Source: Atherix ibis (Eukaryota > Arthropoda > Insecta > Diptera > Athericidae). Taken from it: a DNA stretch of 64,000 bases. A program made the translations under genes and the position numbers. The stretch covers positions 30,358,811-30,422,810 of the forward strand of contig OY282605.1 in NCBI GenBank assembly GCA_958298945.1, written 5' to 3'. The notes beneath the pieces are model-generated. The model did not search any database, had not been told where the DNA came from, and worked only from the letters and a program-made list of their open reading frames with translations. Below are positions 47,401-58,723 of the stretch, one piece after another (positions within the stretch are counted from its first letter, which is position 1; every line of letters starts with the position of its first letter).

Positions 47401-47885
47401 TTACTTTTTATTACATTCTTTAATTTTGAAAAATTCAAGTCTTGATCAAAAAAAATTCTCCACTAAAATTTCCTGAATAAAAATTATTTTATAAAAATTG
47501 GAAAAATTTTAACTTTGATGCTTAAAAAAATTCCAAAAAAATTTTTTTAGTTTCTTAAAATGGATTAGTTATTATTTCTGGGAAGATTTTGCAGAGCTTT
47601 TACGTAAGTCCCTGCTAGACGTACAGTACAAATTTCAGCATCTTGATGAATTTTACTTATGAAAATTTGGAATGAGCCTATGGGGAGCATTAGTTTTTTC
47701 GTTTGCATGCTACATTTTTGGGGAGCTGAGCAGCAATGGAAGACGAACCTTGTTCAAAGAGACCTTCCACATTGAAAACTGACATAATTTTTAATAAAGT
47801 CTCGTAGTATCTTTAAAAACTTCTTTATAAAAAAAAAACGTTCCCGGTCACACGACTATCTATATAAACAAATTTTTATAAAAAA
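44401..47885. other. AT-rich DNA, unassigned
   Basis: No gene recognised. (AACTCTT)3 lies at ~44922-44949. Around 45180-45430 and 45600-46090 composition is more balanced, with small ORFs (69 and 63 codons) lacking known domains. An imperfect inverted repeat lies at 46239-46294. 47580-47760 may be transposon debris, but I could not assign it. Confidence 0.5.
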
Positions 47886-48135
47886 AAAAGGAATTTCAGC
47901 CAACCTCAATCCCCCCCCCCTTCCCTTAACAATTCTACTTGCCTGATAAAAGTCCATGTGCTTTTTTGTGTGCCCTAAGACCCAAAAACCACTTAAAAGA
48001 ACGAGATCTGGATACTATCAGTAATATCCGAAGGAGTGTATCCGAAGAGATGACGGCGATTTCTATTGAAGCCTTCCAGCAAAGCTACGGAAACTACTTC
48101 GAATGGGCTTCCATTGTTTTATATAAATATAATAT
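47886..48135 (+). mobile_element. Mariner transposase C-terminal relic with a C10 tract
   Basis: Plus-strand reading: a poly-C stretch at 47911-47920 falls where PQPPYSPDL is expected, then YLPDKSPCAFLC (third Asp changed to Ala), RPKNHLKERDLDTISNIRRS and EAFQQSYGNYFEWA, matching mariner C-termini (LK.R.FDTI.NIRRSV...EAFQQSY.NWFERA). The 85-codon ORF at 47939-48196 is mostly this relic. No ends seen. Confidence 0.7.
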
Positions 48136-48289
48136 GGCAACCTCGCTCAAAAAGTCCTTCAAGATAAATATCATGTGTTTTTTATTTTTAAAGTAGGAGA
48201 GTTGTTCACAACTAGTTTGTAATTTCAGGACAAATTGTTCACCAAATTTTTTATAAGAATGTTTTTAAAAATCTCGTAAAAATGATTCC

Positions 48290-48480
48290 ATATCCCAGAT
48301 TGGGGATTGCAGATTTGTAAATGCTTCAATATGACAACGCCCTCTGTCATACGTCTTAAATGTGTTTTTATCAGAAAACGGGATGCAAGGGGTTCTCCCT
48401 CAGCCTCCCTCCTTACTCCTTTTCACCTGATATAATTTTTTTAACTCTATATGATGAAAACGCACTGTTGATAACATCGT
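48290..48480 (+). mobile_element. Mariner transposase relic (second catalytic region)
   Basis: Plus-strand text MLQYDNALCHTS keeps the second catalytic Asp (usual LHHDNAPCHTS). After a frame change, LSENGMQGVLPQPPS follows the usual FLAENGIQVLPQPPYSPD. The third Asp is not recognisable. It lies downstream of the C-terminal relic at 47886-48135, so the two are separate copies or a rearranged one. Confidence 0.6.
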
Positions 48481-48489
48481 AAGGAATAA

Positions 48490-50480
48490 AAAAAGCTCCT
48501 CCCGGAAGAAAGAATGAGAAAATGGTAGCCATCATTCTAAATAGGATAATTGACTTCATATCAGTCTACTTCCTATAAAGTAATATCTGACGGTCCCATG
48601 AGGAGTGATATTTAAAATAAAAAATCTTTAAATTATTTCTCTTTATCGTCGTTAAAAGAAGACAATTGGATACTTTACAAGGAATACACTCGAGAAGCCG
48701 AAGGCGTATCCAATTGAAACCCCAGGGAACTCAAGCAAGGTCATAAAATTAATGTTAAGATAAAAATACATCTCATTACTTTTCTGCCTCATATTTCTGA
48801 TTAATCAGTTAATCGAAGAATAAAATTTTTTTTCTAAAATCGGAAAAATTTGTATTAATCAAAAATGTACTGTCGCCATAAGTTTTCTTGTTCTTGTTGA
48901 TAAGTTTAATCATCTTTATTTGTTTTGATTTTATATTTTGCAAAAATACTGAAATCTTTAAAAGTAATTTCCACATTCCATCTAAAAGCATTGGGAATTC
49001 TTTGAAAATGTGTGCACATATCAAATAAATCTAAGAAAAAAATTCTTAATCCCTTACGAAGTATAACAAGAAAAATTTCAATAAATTTTTTATTTGAAAA
49101 AATTCAAATTTAAACCAAATTTTTTTATATACAAAAAAAAATTTTTTTTTTTATACACGTACTATATAAAAACATAGAATATTATTTCACATGAAATTCT
49201 TATCAAATGTTCATTTCAGAAATACTTCATTTTTAATTTACAATTTAATCAAAAACAGTAAAACTATTCTATCCAAATGCCAAGTGCATTATTTCTATTC
49301 ACTTTATCCTTTTATAACGTTTCCGTTTGCTCATGAAATTCATTTCTTTTCCATGAAAGCTAACAGTTTTCTTGACTAATTCCCTTTTGAAGAAATGTTA
49401 AATCTTTATTTATAAAGGTTTTCAAAAGTCTTGAGTAAATGTTACGAATTCTATCAAAAATCAGAAGAAAAAAACCATTTTACTATAAATTCAAATTTTT
49501 TTTTTGGTGCAATTTCTTATAAATTAAAAAATAACAACTAAAAAAAAATATACGAAGAAACATGAAAATCTAAAAATTAAACTAAAAGATAAATTAAAGA
49601 AAATATTTTATTGGCATTTTCATTATTTATTAATTTCGACGTTTCCTTTATGTTGAATTAGATTGGATTTGGTTGCCATTTGCGATGCACTCGTAATCTA
49701 AGGATAGTATAGATGCATGTATGTATATGGCTTTATTTCTCCTTTCAACTATAACCTTTCTGACTTGAGTAAAAACGCTAAAAGCTTCCATTCATGATGG
49801 ACTACTGGACTTTGGTGCAAAAACGGATATTTTTCAAAAGCAGCAACTCTTCCGGTTAAGAGTAACCAATAAACTAACAGAACAGAAGCTATGCATTTTC
49901 TTATTTCTAGCCTTTGTTCGTATAATTCTTTTCTGCTTGAAAAAGAAAATGATTTTCTTTTTATTTCCTGATGTAGAAAATTAAAAAAGACGAAAATGTT
50001 ATAAATTTTTCTTTCGTTTTTCTCTAATATTGCTATTATCCTTTTTAATAGTAGTACCAGCAAAAGTTGTCTTTACTTAAATTCTTTCCATTTTTCTGCT
50101 TAATGATTAAACAACAACCAACTGAATATTATTCATCCATTCAGAATGAGAAAAAACAAATTTTTAACAGAAAAGGATATTATGAAAAATGTATATTTAT
50201 GAAAACTAGATATAGTCGTAGTTATACTTATTGCATTGGTTTTGTATGCAAGAACAAAATTGCTTTTAAATAAAACAGAATAAATTTCTTTTAATGAAAA
50301 TAAAACAGGATCAGATTTTTTTTATATAAAAATAATCCAAAGAAATAATTATCCTTATTATTACAATTATTATTAATATTTTTACTTTTAAATATATAGA
50401 TATACTTACAATTGAATAAAATTTCTTTTTCAAAACTGAAAATTACCAGTTGTATAAGCTTAAAGCCGCTGTTTTTTAGT
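48490..50480. other. AT-rich DNA without recognised genes
   Basis: ORFs at 48809-49024, 49191-49379, 49749-50063 (104 codons) and 50067-50273 show no recognisable domain. No repeats defined. Confidence 0.55.
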
Positions 50481-50489
50481 CAAAAAAAA

Positions 50490-51275
50490 TTTTTTTTATT
50501 TTTTTCATAGAAAGCAAAAACAAATTTATTCAAAGTACTTGCCCTCGTTAGATCCATATTTTTACCAAATCTCGGGCAATTTGTGGATGCCACGCCAAAA
50601 AAATTCTTTCTCTTTCGAGGCAAACCACTCATCAAGCCATTTTCGGACGTTTTCGTAAGAATCGAAAAGCTGCTCGGCCAGCGCGTGGCCCATCGACGAA
50701 AACATGTGATAGTCGTAAGGGGCCAGGTCTGGTTAATAAGCGGGGTGGGGTAGCACTTCCCAGTTGAGTGTCTCCAAATAGTTTCGGACCATTTTTGACG
50801 TGTGCAATGGTGCGTTGTCGTGGAGAAAAATCAGCTTGTCATTGTCTTTGTTGATAATCCGTCCTTTTTTCACGCAGAGCACGGTGCAATTTGATCAGTT
50901 GTTGGTGATAGCGGTGGGCATTACCAGTTTTATCAGGTTTCAACATCTCATAGTAGACGATACCCTGCTGATCACACCAAACGCACAGCATCGTCTCCCG
51001 TCCGAAGCGATTTGGTCTCGGGGAAGATGTTGATTGTTGGCCGAGATCAACCCACGATTTCTTGCGTTTGGGATTCTCGAAATATATCCACTTTTTATCG
51101 CCTGTCACAATCCAAAGCAGCAACGACTTTCTTTTTTCTATGGCGCGCAAGATTTCGCATGTGTTTGGCGTCGCTCCATCTGCCTATCGTTCAATTCATG
51201 CGGCACCCATTTTCCGATCTTTTCAATCCTCCCCATGGCACGCAGACGCATGGAAATGGTTGAACGATAGGCAAT
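50490..51275 (-). mobile_element. Mos1-like (mauritiana) mariner relic, N-terminus missing
   Basis: Minus-strand translation starts abruptly at 51275 inside the DNA-binding domain (RSTISMRLRAMGRIEKIGKW) and continues VPHELNDRQMERR, RIVTGDKKW-type block (here WIVTGDKKWIYFENPKRKKS, first Asp), NRFGRETMLCVWCDQQG, then after a 1-bp frameshift near 50835 LIFLHDNAPLHTS (second Asp) and DLAPYDYHMFSSMGHALAEQ (third Asp, 34 apart). It ends HKLPEIW, stop, KYGS. This is very close to the Drosophila Mos1 type of mariner. At least two stops and one frameshift. The left part of the element is replaced at 51275 by a fragment of another mariner end. Confidence 0.88.
50839..51150 (-). pseudogene. Mos1-like transposase, open middle fragment
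   Basis: 103 codons open on the minus strand within the preceding relic. They cover the first catalytic Asp (IVTGDKKWIYF), the linker rich in PNRFGRETMLCVW, YYEMLKPDKTGNAHRY and the stretch before the second Asp, where a 1-bp frameshift ends the frame. Retained length and low divergence suggest a relatively recent insertion. Confidence 0.75.
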
Positions 51276-51279
51276 GATA

Positions 51280-51303
51280 TATAAGTTGTAGTAAAAAGTA
51301 ATT
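51280..51303 (+). repeat. Isolated mariner terminal-repeat fragment
   Basis: These 24 bases (start TATAAGTTGTAGTAAAAAGT) are identical to the left end of the mariner at 51539. They abut the truncated Mos1-like relic. No transposase follows. Confidence 0.8.
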
Positions 51304-51538
51304 GTTTTAAAAAATAAACTGGGCAAAAATATAATTTTTAATATTAATAATTATGGAAAATAATTCATTTACCAAAAAAAAAACAAATCACATAATTTTC
51401 AATTAATATAAAATTTTAATTTACTGATAAATTGATAAGAATAATAACTTTTTTATGTCATATTTATTTGATCGAGAAAAAAAAATAATATTTAATTAAT
51501 TTATTTATAAGAATTTATTTATAAAAGATGATATATTG
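51304..51538. other. AT-rich spacer between a lone terminal repeat and a mariner
   Basis: No feature recognised. Confidence 0.5.
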
Positions 51539-51540
51539 TA

Positions 51541-52826
51541 TAAGTTGTAGTAAAAAGTAATTCATTATTTTGCCAATAGATGGCTTTAGGAGTCTGTATC
51601 TCCCGTTTTAAAAGTGCGATCGGTTTACACTAGATGGCGTTAGAAATATAAGATTTCGTACTTAAAAAAGCTTTTCATACAAGTTTGTGATTACTTGACT
51701 CAGTATTTTTTAGCACGCGTCAAAGATGGACACCAACAAAGAGAAAATACGCCATATTTTACAGTTTTTCTTCGATAAAGGCGAAAACGCTAGCCAGACA
51801 GCTGAAAATGTGAATAGTGTTTATGGTCCTGATACTGTAACAGTCAATCATGGGCAATTTTGGTTTCGTCGATTCCGTTCCGGTAATTTTGATGTCAAAG
51901 ATGCACCACGCTCTGGAAGGTCAATTGTCGAAAATGTCGATAAAATAATGGAAATCGTCGAGTCCTACCGTCACGTAAGCATTGCTTCGATTGCCCAGAA
52001 GCTAAACATTGCACAAAAAACCGTTTGAAACCACTTAAATAAGGCTGGGTACAAAAAGAAGCTCGATGTATAGGTGCCACACGAGTTATCGCAAAAAAAC
52101 CTCATGGACCGAATTTCCATCTGCGAATCGCTGCTGAATCGCAACACTATCGATCCATTGCTGAAGCGGATGGTTACTGGTGATGAAAAGTGGGTCACTT
52201 ACGACAACGTCAAGCGACAACGGTCGTGGTGAAATCGCGGTCATCCGGCGCTAACGGTGGTTGTCAGGATTGACAGCCAGAAATATTTTGTTGTGTGTTT
52301 GGTGGGACTGGCAGGGAATCATCTACCATGAGCTGCTCCCCTACGACCGAACTCTTAATTCGGACCTATACTGTCAACAATTGGACCGTCTGAAAGAAGC
52401 AATCGCCCAGAAGCGGCCAGCTTTGGCCAATAGGAGAGAAATTGTGTTCCGTCAGGACAACGCCAGGCCGCATACATCGATAGTGACTCGCCAGAACTTC
52501 CGGGACCTTGGTTGGGATGTTCTTATGCATCCACCTTATAGTCCGGGCCTGGCACCAAGTGATTACCACCTCTTCCTGTCTATGACGAATGATTTTGCAG
52601 GTGAAAAATTCGCCTCAAGAGAAGATTGTGAAAATCGACTGTCCCAGTTTTTTGCCAATAGGGACAAGGGTTTCTATGAGAGAGGCATTATGAAATAATT
52701 TCCAAAATGGCAACAAATTATCGAACAAAACGATGCATATTTGACCTAAATCATATCATTCTATTTATGCTAAATAAAACCTTCAATTTAATGCAAAAAT
52801 AATGGATTTCTTTTTACTACAACTTA
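51541..52826 (+). mobile_element. Mariner with both terminal repeats and a nearly complete broken transposase
   Basis: The left end TAAGTTGTAGTAAAAAGTAA and the inverted right end TAAGTTGTAGTAAAAAGAAA are terminal repeats, with TA outside both (51539-51540, 52827-52828). Length 1286 bp. The transposase runs from 51726 to about 52745. It differs from the Mos1-like copy next door; its LKRMVTGDEKW and FRSGNFDVKDAPRSGR blocks resemble the mellifera-type copy at 547-1670 in general layout, but the ends are unrelated, so I leave the subfamily open. Confidence 0.92.
51726..52745 (+). pseudogene. Mariner transposase, one frameshift and several stops
   Basis: The Met at 51726 (MDTNKEKIRHILQFFFDKGE) is a natural start. 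Residues 1-110 hold two helix-turn-helix units. Stops interrupt at 52026-52028 (TGA), in DV-stop-VPHEL (TAG, usual Trp) and in RSW-stop-NRG (TGA). A frameshift near 52255 moves reading to the frame of LTARNILLCVWWDWQGI. Catalytic residues are intact: MVTGDEKW, FRQDNARPHTS and GLAPSDYHLF, the last two 34 apart. A final stop (MK-stop-FPKWQQ) cuts off the usual tail. All key residues survive, so this copy decayed by only a few events. Confidence 0.88.
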
Positions 52827-52828
52827 TA

Positions 52829-54050
52829 TTTTTTTATAATTCACCAAAATATTACAATTCATATTTGATTCTTCTGAAATTCTGCTTTAATATTTTTCGA
52901 AGCTAAATTTTTACTACATTATAATTCTACAAATTATATTAAAAATGAAATTTTTTTTTATTATCATACCATAAATATGAGAATTAAAAATCATATAATA
53001 AAGCTATTGTCAAACAGGATATTGTGTAGAAATTAGAAAGCAAAATAATTAGTTTTAATCAACAACAAATAAGGAAATAATTTACTATATGACATATACG
53101 AGACTAGAAATGCAATTTTTAATGAACGAAAAATATTTTACAAAATTTTCATTGGAAGAAAAATTCTTTTTGTCCGTTGTTCATATTTTCATATAAGCTA
53201 TTTAATTATATCAGATAAATTTCTTCTAACAAAATTAATAATCTAATGTAAGCATTATTATATTGGCGGAATATGAAACCTTAATAAATAGTCTTTTGAG
53301 GATATGCTATCAATATTATAATACATTTCCAACATTTTGAACATATTAAATATAATATCCACTCGAGAAAATACTAAATCGCATTAACTTAATACAATAA
53401 GTTTTTATCACGCGATATTTTTATCTGCCACCATTTTTGACGATTACTTATGAATATCGTTTCTTCAACATTTATGTGATTAATTATATTTATTTTGGTA
53501 ACCAGAAAAAAAAAACGTGGAACTTTATACTAAAAGGATTAATATTACAGACATTTTTATTATTATTATAAAAGCATTTTGGGTAAAAATGTTATTATCC
53601 ATTTTAGGTTCTTTTTTTTTTTTTTTTTTCTCTGTTCCTTTTTAACGAGTATATAATTGAATTGCGATGCTAATGAGTTCATATCATCGGAAAAAGAAGG
53701 ATAATAAAAATGAAAAATTCTATTTTAAATGAATTAGCATTTTGATCTACGAGGATTTATGAACGAATTTACCATTATTCCTTTTTGTCAGGTTTTATTA
53801 TTGAAGTACATTCGAAATTTTTATTTCTTGTGCAGATATTGCAAAAAATGCTAAATAACTGCCTTCATTAAGAGTCTTTAAAATAATATTGTTGGCCAAA
53901 TACCATATTTAACAAATATTTTTTTTTTAAAAATGTGTAGCAAAAAAATTAAATTCTATCAAGAAAAAATGATTTTTGGATGTTTTTAAAGAAATTTATC
54001 CGATTAGAATAATTTTTATGGTACCACATTTTATAGTAAATCTGTTGATG
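52829..54050. other. AT-rich DNA without recognised genes
   Basis: Long A/T tracts, including a T19 tract near 53611-53629. No ORF or repeat of note. Confidence 0.55.
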
Positions 54051-55500
54051 TCCAAGCTGAAAATTTTTATTGTATTTTTAGCCTACATCAGCGAGTTTGT
54101 TTGTCCCTACAAAAAATAATTGGGTGGTGCCAAATGGCATGATCTGAAAGCTACTCGTAATTGGTAGGTCCTTTGTCGCCAAAATCGTATTTTCAATAAA
54201 TCGATGGTTTTGCCTTGCACGTGACCTACTCATCGTTAGACATAATACCACGGGCCATAGTTGGACCTGTTTTGGATATTGCTAGTGCAGCTGATCGGAT
54301 CCCGATGGCACTCTAGACCATATCTTACTGTTACTTTGATTGCATCATGCGGTCTATAGTTCAATTTTCGCCCTTTACATCCTTTCATAGTCCACTTTCA
54401 TACTTTTCTCTTAGACCCCAATTGGGTTCCTTCCAAATGATAAGTGATCTCCCGTACCAACTGTACCATTTCTTTTTTTTGTCTTTTACTCCATCACTCC
54501 CTATACACAATTCAGTTCACTCTTCATGGTAAGAGGTTCCTTTCTTGATCAGAAACCTGCCTTCTTGCTTTTTGCAAGTGAGCAGTCTCCACTAGTAAGC
54601 TATAAACTTTGTTTCCATTTATTATATTTTGAGTTTCCATCTGGCCCCATTTACTAGACCGCCAGCATCAGCAATAATAGACACTATGCTAACAGTCAGA
54701 GACCAGCTCTAAGCCAGTCACTCTTAGTGTTGGTAGCAAGGTCTATTTTATCTGTAATGATGATAATAAAATCATCTTCGGACACCATCAATCCTAACAC
54801 CACAACTACCACATTACAGGTAAAGGCACCTCACTAGTTATTGGGCAGAGTATCTATTAACATTGTGGAGCACCCGCACCCTATGGCACTATTTGTTATT
54901 TGAATAGAACATAGTATGTTTTCCCACTCAGAGTGCTACAGTCAGGAAACTTGCAATTTGTAGGCACTGATAAGCCAACTCAAGTCCACGGGTTCCCCAA
55001 AACCCGAAGGTACTTCTCGTATCTATCTTTCTTTGATCTTCTTTTAGAATTAACCCCTTTACAAGGCCTATGGATAGTAAAGCACTGTAACACCACAAAC
55101 CACCGACTACCAGTTACTAGCTGATTACTCTAACTATTTGTGGCGTGGTCTATTTAAACCTCTGCCCGAGATAATTACCGGTATCGCCCACCAGTGTGGG
55201 TATTAACTGCATCCACCGCGTTACAGGCTACGGTACTGTACTAATTTTGGACATAGTGTAATTTAGCACCTTTAGACACCTGCACCTTTTGGCCCCATTT
55301 GTTGTTTGCATAGTACCTTGGTTTTTACTCCGCTCATTGAGCTATGGTAAGGAACTTTGTCAATTTCTAGGGACCACTAAGCCAGCTCTGGTGCACGGGT
55401 TCTAGCTCTCCTCTCTAGTGCCACGGCAAAACTTTTGAAGTATTTATACCGCTCTTTCATACACAACGCTCCAATCACGTCCACACTATCACTATTCATG
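54051..55500. other. Less AT-rich, unassigned block with an internal duplication
   Basis: Composition changes sharply here to nearly balanced bases and stays so until ~56560. No protein domain is recognised on either strand; ORFs of 61 and 63 codons (54347, 54933) are unconvincing. Because the block runs into LINE 3' ends, it may be the body or 5' region of an old element, but that is inference. Confidence 0.4.
54735..55415 (+). repeat. Imperfect direct duplication, offset about 405 bp
   Basis: Bases ~54735-55010 and ~55140-55415 correspond in order: AAGGTCTATTTTA/TGGTCTATTTAAA, ACATTACAGG/GCGTTACAGG, CACCCGCACC/CACCTGCACC, GGAAACTTGCAATTTGTAGG/GGAACTTTGTCAATTTCTAGG and ACGGGTTC near the end of both. 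Many substitutions and small gaps, so the duplication is old. Confidence 0.65.
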
Positions 55501-56095
55501 TCGAAGAGGTTGCTTTAACGCTGTGAAGCGATCTGAAGCTCGTACAGGGAAAAAATCGTTGGGATAATGCCCCCGATGGCAGATGAACTCATCGTGTCAT
55601 CTCGGCAGTGCATTCGTAGATAGATCGACGATACCATATGGTGATGTTGGCTACAACCTATCCCAATTTTTGACGGGACGCGGATGTTTTCGAGCTTACC
55701 AATTCCGCTTTAAATTGGATTCGAGCCCAATGTACCCCTCTTGTGATGAGATGGCGGAGAGCACGGAAAACGTATTGTTTTACTGCGCCCGATTCAATGT
55801 GAAAATAAAAGTGGCACACAAGTACTGGATAACATAGCGGCCCTGATGTTGGAATCTAGGGCGGCTGGGGAGCCGAGAGTCCTAAAAAGATCACGTCTTA
55901 AAGAGTGTGAAAGAAAACAGAAATAATAATTCACGAAAGTAATAATTTTGATCAATCACTGCCCCACGAAGTAATGTGTGACGGCGGTTCCATGGCGAGA
56001 TATAGATATGTGATCAAGTAAGGTGGTTTTCGTGGGTTCAAGTCCCAGACGTTGTCTTTCAATAAATTCCACCTTACTATAACAAAAAAACTATC
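55501..56095 (+). mobile_element. I/R1-like LINE 3' end (plus-strand copy)
   Basis: Plus-strand: a broken stretch corresponding to WDNAPDGRW near 55560, then an open part (55583-55837) with DVGYNLSQFLTGRGCFRAYQ and SSPMYPSCDEMAESTEN, the C-terminal region that normally binds zinc (one Cys of the usual pair is Tyr). The 3' UTR 55930-56090 matches that of the copy at 26819-27135 in the opposite orientation, ending AACAAAAAAAC. Same family, independent insertion. Confidence 0.8.
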
Positions 56096-56099
56096 ACCA

Positions 56100-56330
56100 T
56101 TCACTTTAATAGCACACGCCTCAAGGTGACGCAAATCCCCGTATAGGTTGCACTTAATGAGAAGGTGCGTGGTACCGGAACCCATTCATACTACCATGTC
56201 CCTTGAGTAAATACCCATGGGACAGACCAAATTCAAAACCACACATGTATGTCCATCTGCCATTAACACTCTCATCCCATCGGCGTTGTCATTACTCATA
56301 CATTTTATTTAGGATCAGTACACTGGCGTG
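56100..56330 (-). mobile_element. Second LINE C-terminal relic, opposite strand
   Basis: On the minus strand near 56300-56265 the bases read RWDESVNGRWTYM, another version of the W.....GRWTH signature, followed by YLLKGHGSMNGFRYHAPSH where LSQFLTGHGCFRAY is expected. It differs from the neighbouring plus-strand copy, so it belongs to a related family. The two lie tail to tail. Confidence 0.6.
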
Positions 56331-58723
56331 GACTTAGATCCCGATCCTCTTCATTTGTAACCGGAAAACTAGCAATCGAGATGCCCCACTTCAAACGGTC
56401 GTAAATGCTTCCACGCTGCATCACCAGGTCTATTCTTCTGGAATTACAGATAATCCGGGTCTATTTTTACTATGATTTCTGTAAAAGTATCGGTGATTAT
56501 GGCCAGGTCCAATGATCGTATCCCGATCGCCGGCCTCATTTACGATGAAATAGGAATCCACAATGCCGCCGCCATAAAATACAAACCAAATTAGGAATTT
56601 TTTTACATGAAATGGTATCTAAAATATCAATTTTTTTGGATAACTGAGCCAAAATTTGAATCTCATAATTGAAAACTTATTTTCCCAGTAAATTTTAATA
56701 GTTTGGAAATTTTGTTGAGGCATGCGTCTATTCATGATAAGATGATAGAAATTGCATTGACAAGTTTTGGCAGATGACAACTATTTTTAAAGTTAATCCT
56801 ATCGGAAGTCATATCATACTTAAAAAATTATATTCTTGCTCGAAATAGTTTAGACGCTGTTAGCATTGTCTTTTTTGCAATAGTACAAAAATCTCAATAA
56901 AAGTCATTCCAATAAATATGAAGAAAAATAATCTATTCTCAAAAAATTACATTGCCTTCTTAAGAGACCTTTTCGAATATTAACAAAAAAATTTTCAAAA
57001 ATATCTTACATTATAAATGGTAATTGACAGTCTTACTTAGAAAGTGAAATACGTGAACCAATTTGGACGTACAGACTAGAACAAATACTATAATTTTGAA
57101 TTTGATTCAAGGGCTAACTTATACAAAATTTTCAATATTTAATTTTAAATCAAGCCCTTACAATTATTAAAAAGATTTTTTAATATTAACTTAAGAGATT
57201 TTAATAATGTTTTAAGACCTTAAAATAATGAAAAAAAATTTATTTTTTCTTTACTTACTATATGTCTTTAAGTAATAATATTTCTATGATAAGTTAAATA
57301 ATCTATCATTTTTAAAATATACAATATAAAATTTATTTATAGTCTTTTAAATATATCATAAAAATGCTAATCACTATGGTTATTAAAATATCTAACATTT
57401 TCAAAAAGATTTAAAATATCAAGCTCAGTTTAAGTCTAACCAACAAGTACAATACATAAATATATCCTATCATAGAATTTTGTCATGTTCCAAAAGATAT
57501 AAAAATATTTTATGGAATAACTCACTCATGATTGTGTAAATACGTTTCCATAAATGTCACACTAAAAACTATTATTACAATTTTATTTCGTCTCTTAACA
57601 TTCGTATTCATATTAATAAAATCCTTGAAAAAAAAAAGCTAGAAAGAACTCAGAGATCTACCCAACAGATTGCATGGTGACAAAATCATATTACGATCAT
57701 GTTTTGTTTTCATAGGAAAACAGTAAATACAGAACTAAAAAGGATAAACGTAAAGTAAAAATAATATCTAGGATATCAGGGATTTAGATATAAACCGCAC
57801 TAAGTATCCGCGAACTTAGGTATATGTCAATGCAGAATGATTCCGAAGTTCTCTAGATATGAGACGACAACCTACGAGTAAGGCAGGATACCGAACGAAT
57901 ATCCTATGAATGTTCACACACTTTATCTTAATCTGATGTTATATTTTTCCCCTTTCTATGATTCTCTAATCCATTACTTACTCATTCTGTGTTATTCGCT
58001 ATCTTTCCGAACAGTAAAATGTAGAATTCTCATAAGGATAGGCACCAAATATTCCATTTCCAGCCAACAAATAGTGCCGCTTCCTATAGAAATATAATCG
58101 TACATATGTGACTTGGATAATAATACTGCTCCCCTCTCGATCCTACCTCCCTTCCGTATCAACACAAACGAGAAATACTTCACTAAGTTGTTGGTTTTCA
58201 AGTCGGAAACTAGCTTGCAACAAAAGAAAAATGAAAATTATAGGATATAATCCACTGCCTTACGAAGCTGCATTAAGCATTATTCCGGATGCATGCACCC
58301 TCTTGAAGTTAACCACAGCATTGACTGTCACCTTAGTCCCAAGACTCTATAAAGAGTTCATCTTTATTTGGTTGTGAAAAAAGAAGACATTTTTCAATTG
58401 ATATCGAAATATCCGTTTGCGACTTAAATTGGCCTTCCTATCTTCCTGTTCATGGATTTTCAATATACTATCAACTTGTCTCCTAACCCAATCCTTCCTT
58501 CGGTAATGTTCATGCACTTCATTGCATTTCAGACTGAACAGCCAAACCTTATAATATGGTATCCCCATGCACTTGGCTACGTACACGTATGTATGCATGT
58601 CCCATAAGTGGTAGGCGGAAGGACTATGCCGTCTATTATTTTTTTAAATAATATTGTGTGTTTCAATACCTACGGGATTTTGCGGTTTCCTTATTAAATT
58701 TTTCTCTTTTAATTTTTTTGCAG
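56331..58723. other. No recognised genes; possible intron of the downstream Ig-domain gene
   Basis: 56331-56560 continues the balanced-composition block without recognisable coding content. From 56561 the sequence is AT-rich again. Balanced stretches at 57780-58380 carry small ORFs (63-89 codons) without known domains. The final ~30 bases before 58724 form a pyrimidine-rich splice acceptor. Confidence 0.5.
58700..58723 (+). promoter_or_regulatory. Splice acceptor of the Ig-domain exon
   Basis: T-rich tract ending TTTTTTTGCAG immediately before the open coding segment; it defines the exon start in phase with the Ig fold. Confidence 0.75.

Noticed and set aside
49749..50063. 104-codon minus-strand ORF
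   Set aside because: No similarity to any family I know and no splice or promoter context; consistent with chance.
56025..56050. GTGGGTTCAAGTCCCAGACG as a tRNA T-arm
   Set aside because: The sequence is inside a LINE 3' UTR whose other copy (26870-26960) lacks the motif; no D-arm, anticodon arm or acceptor stem can be drawn.
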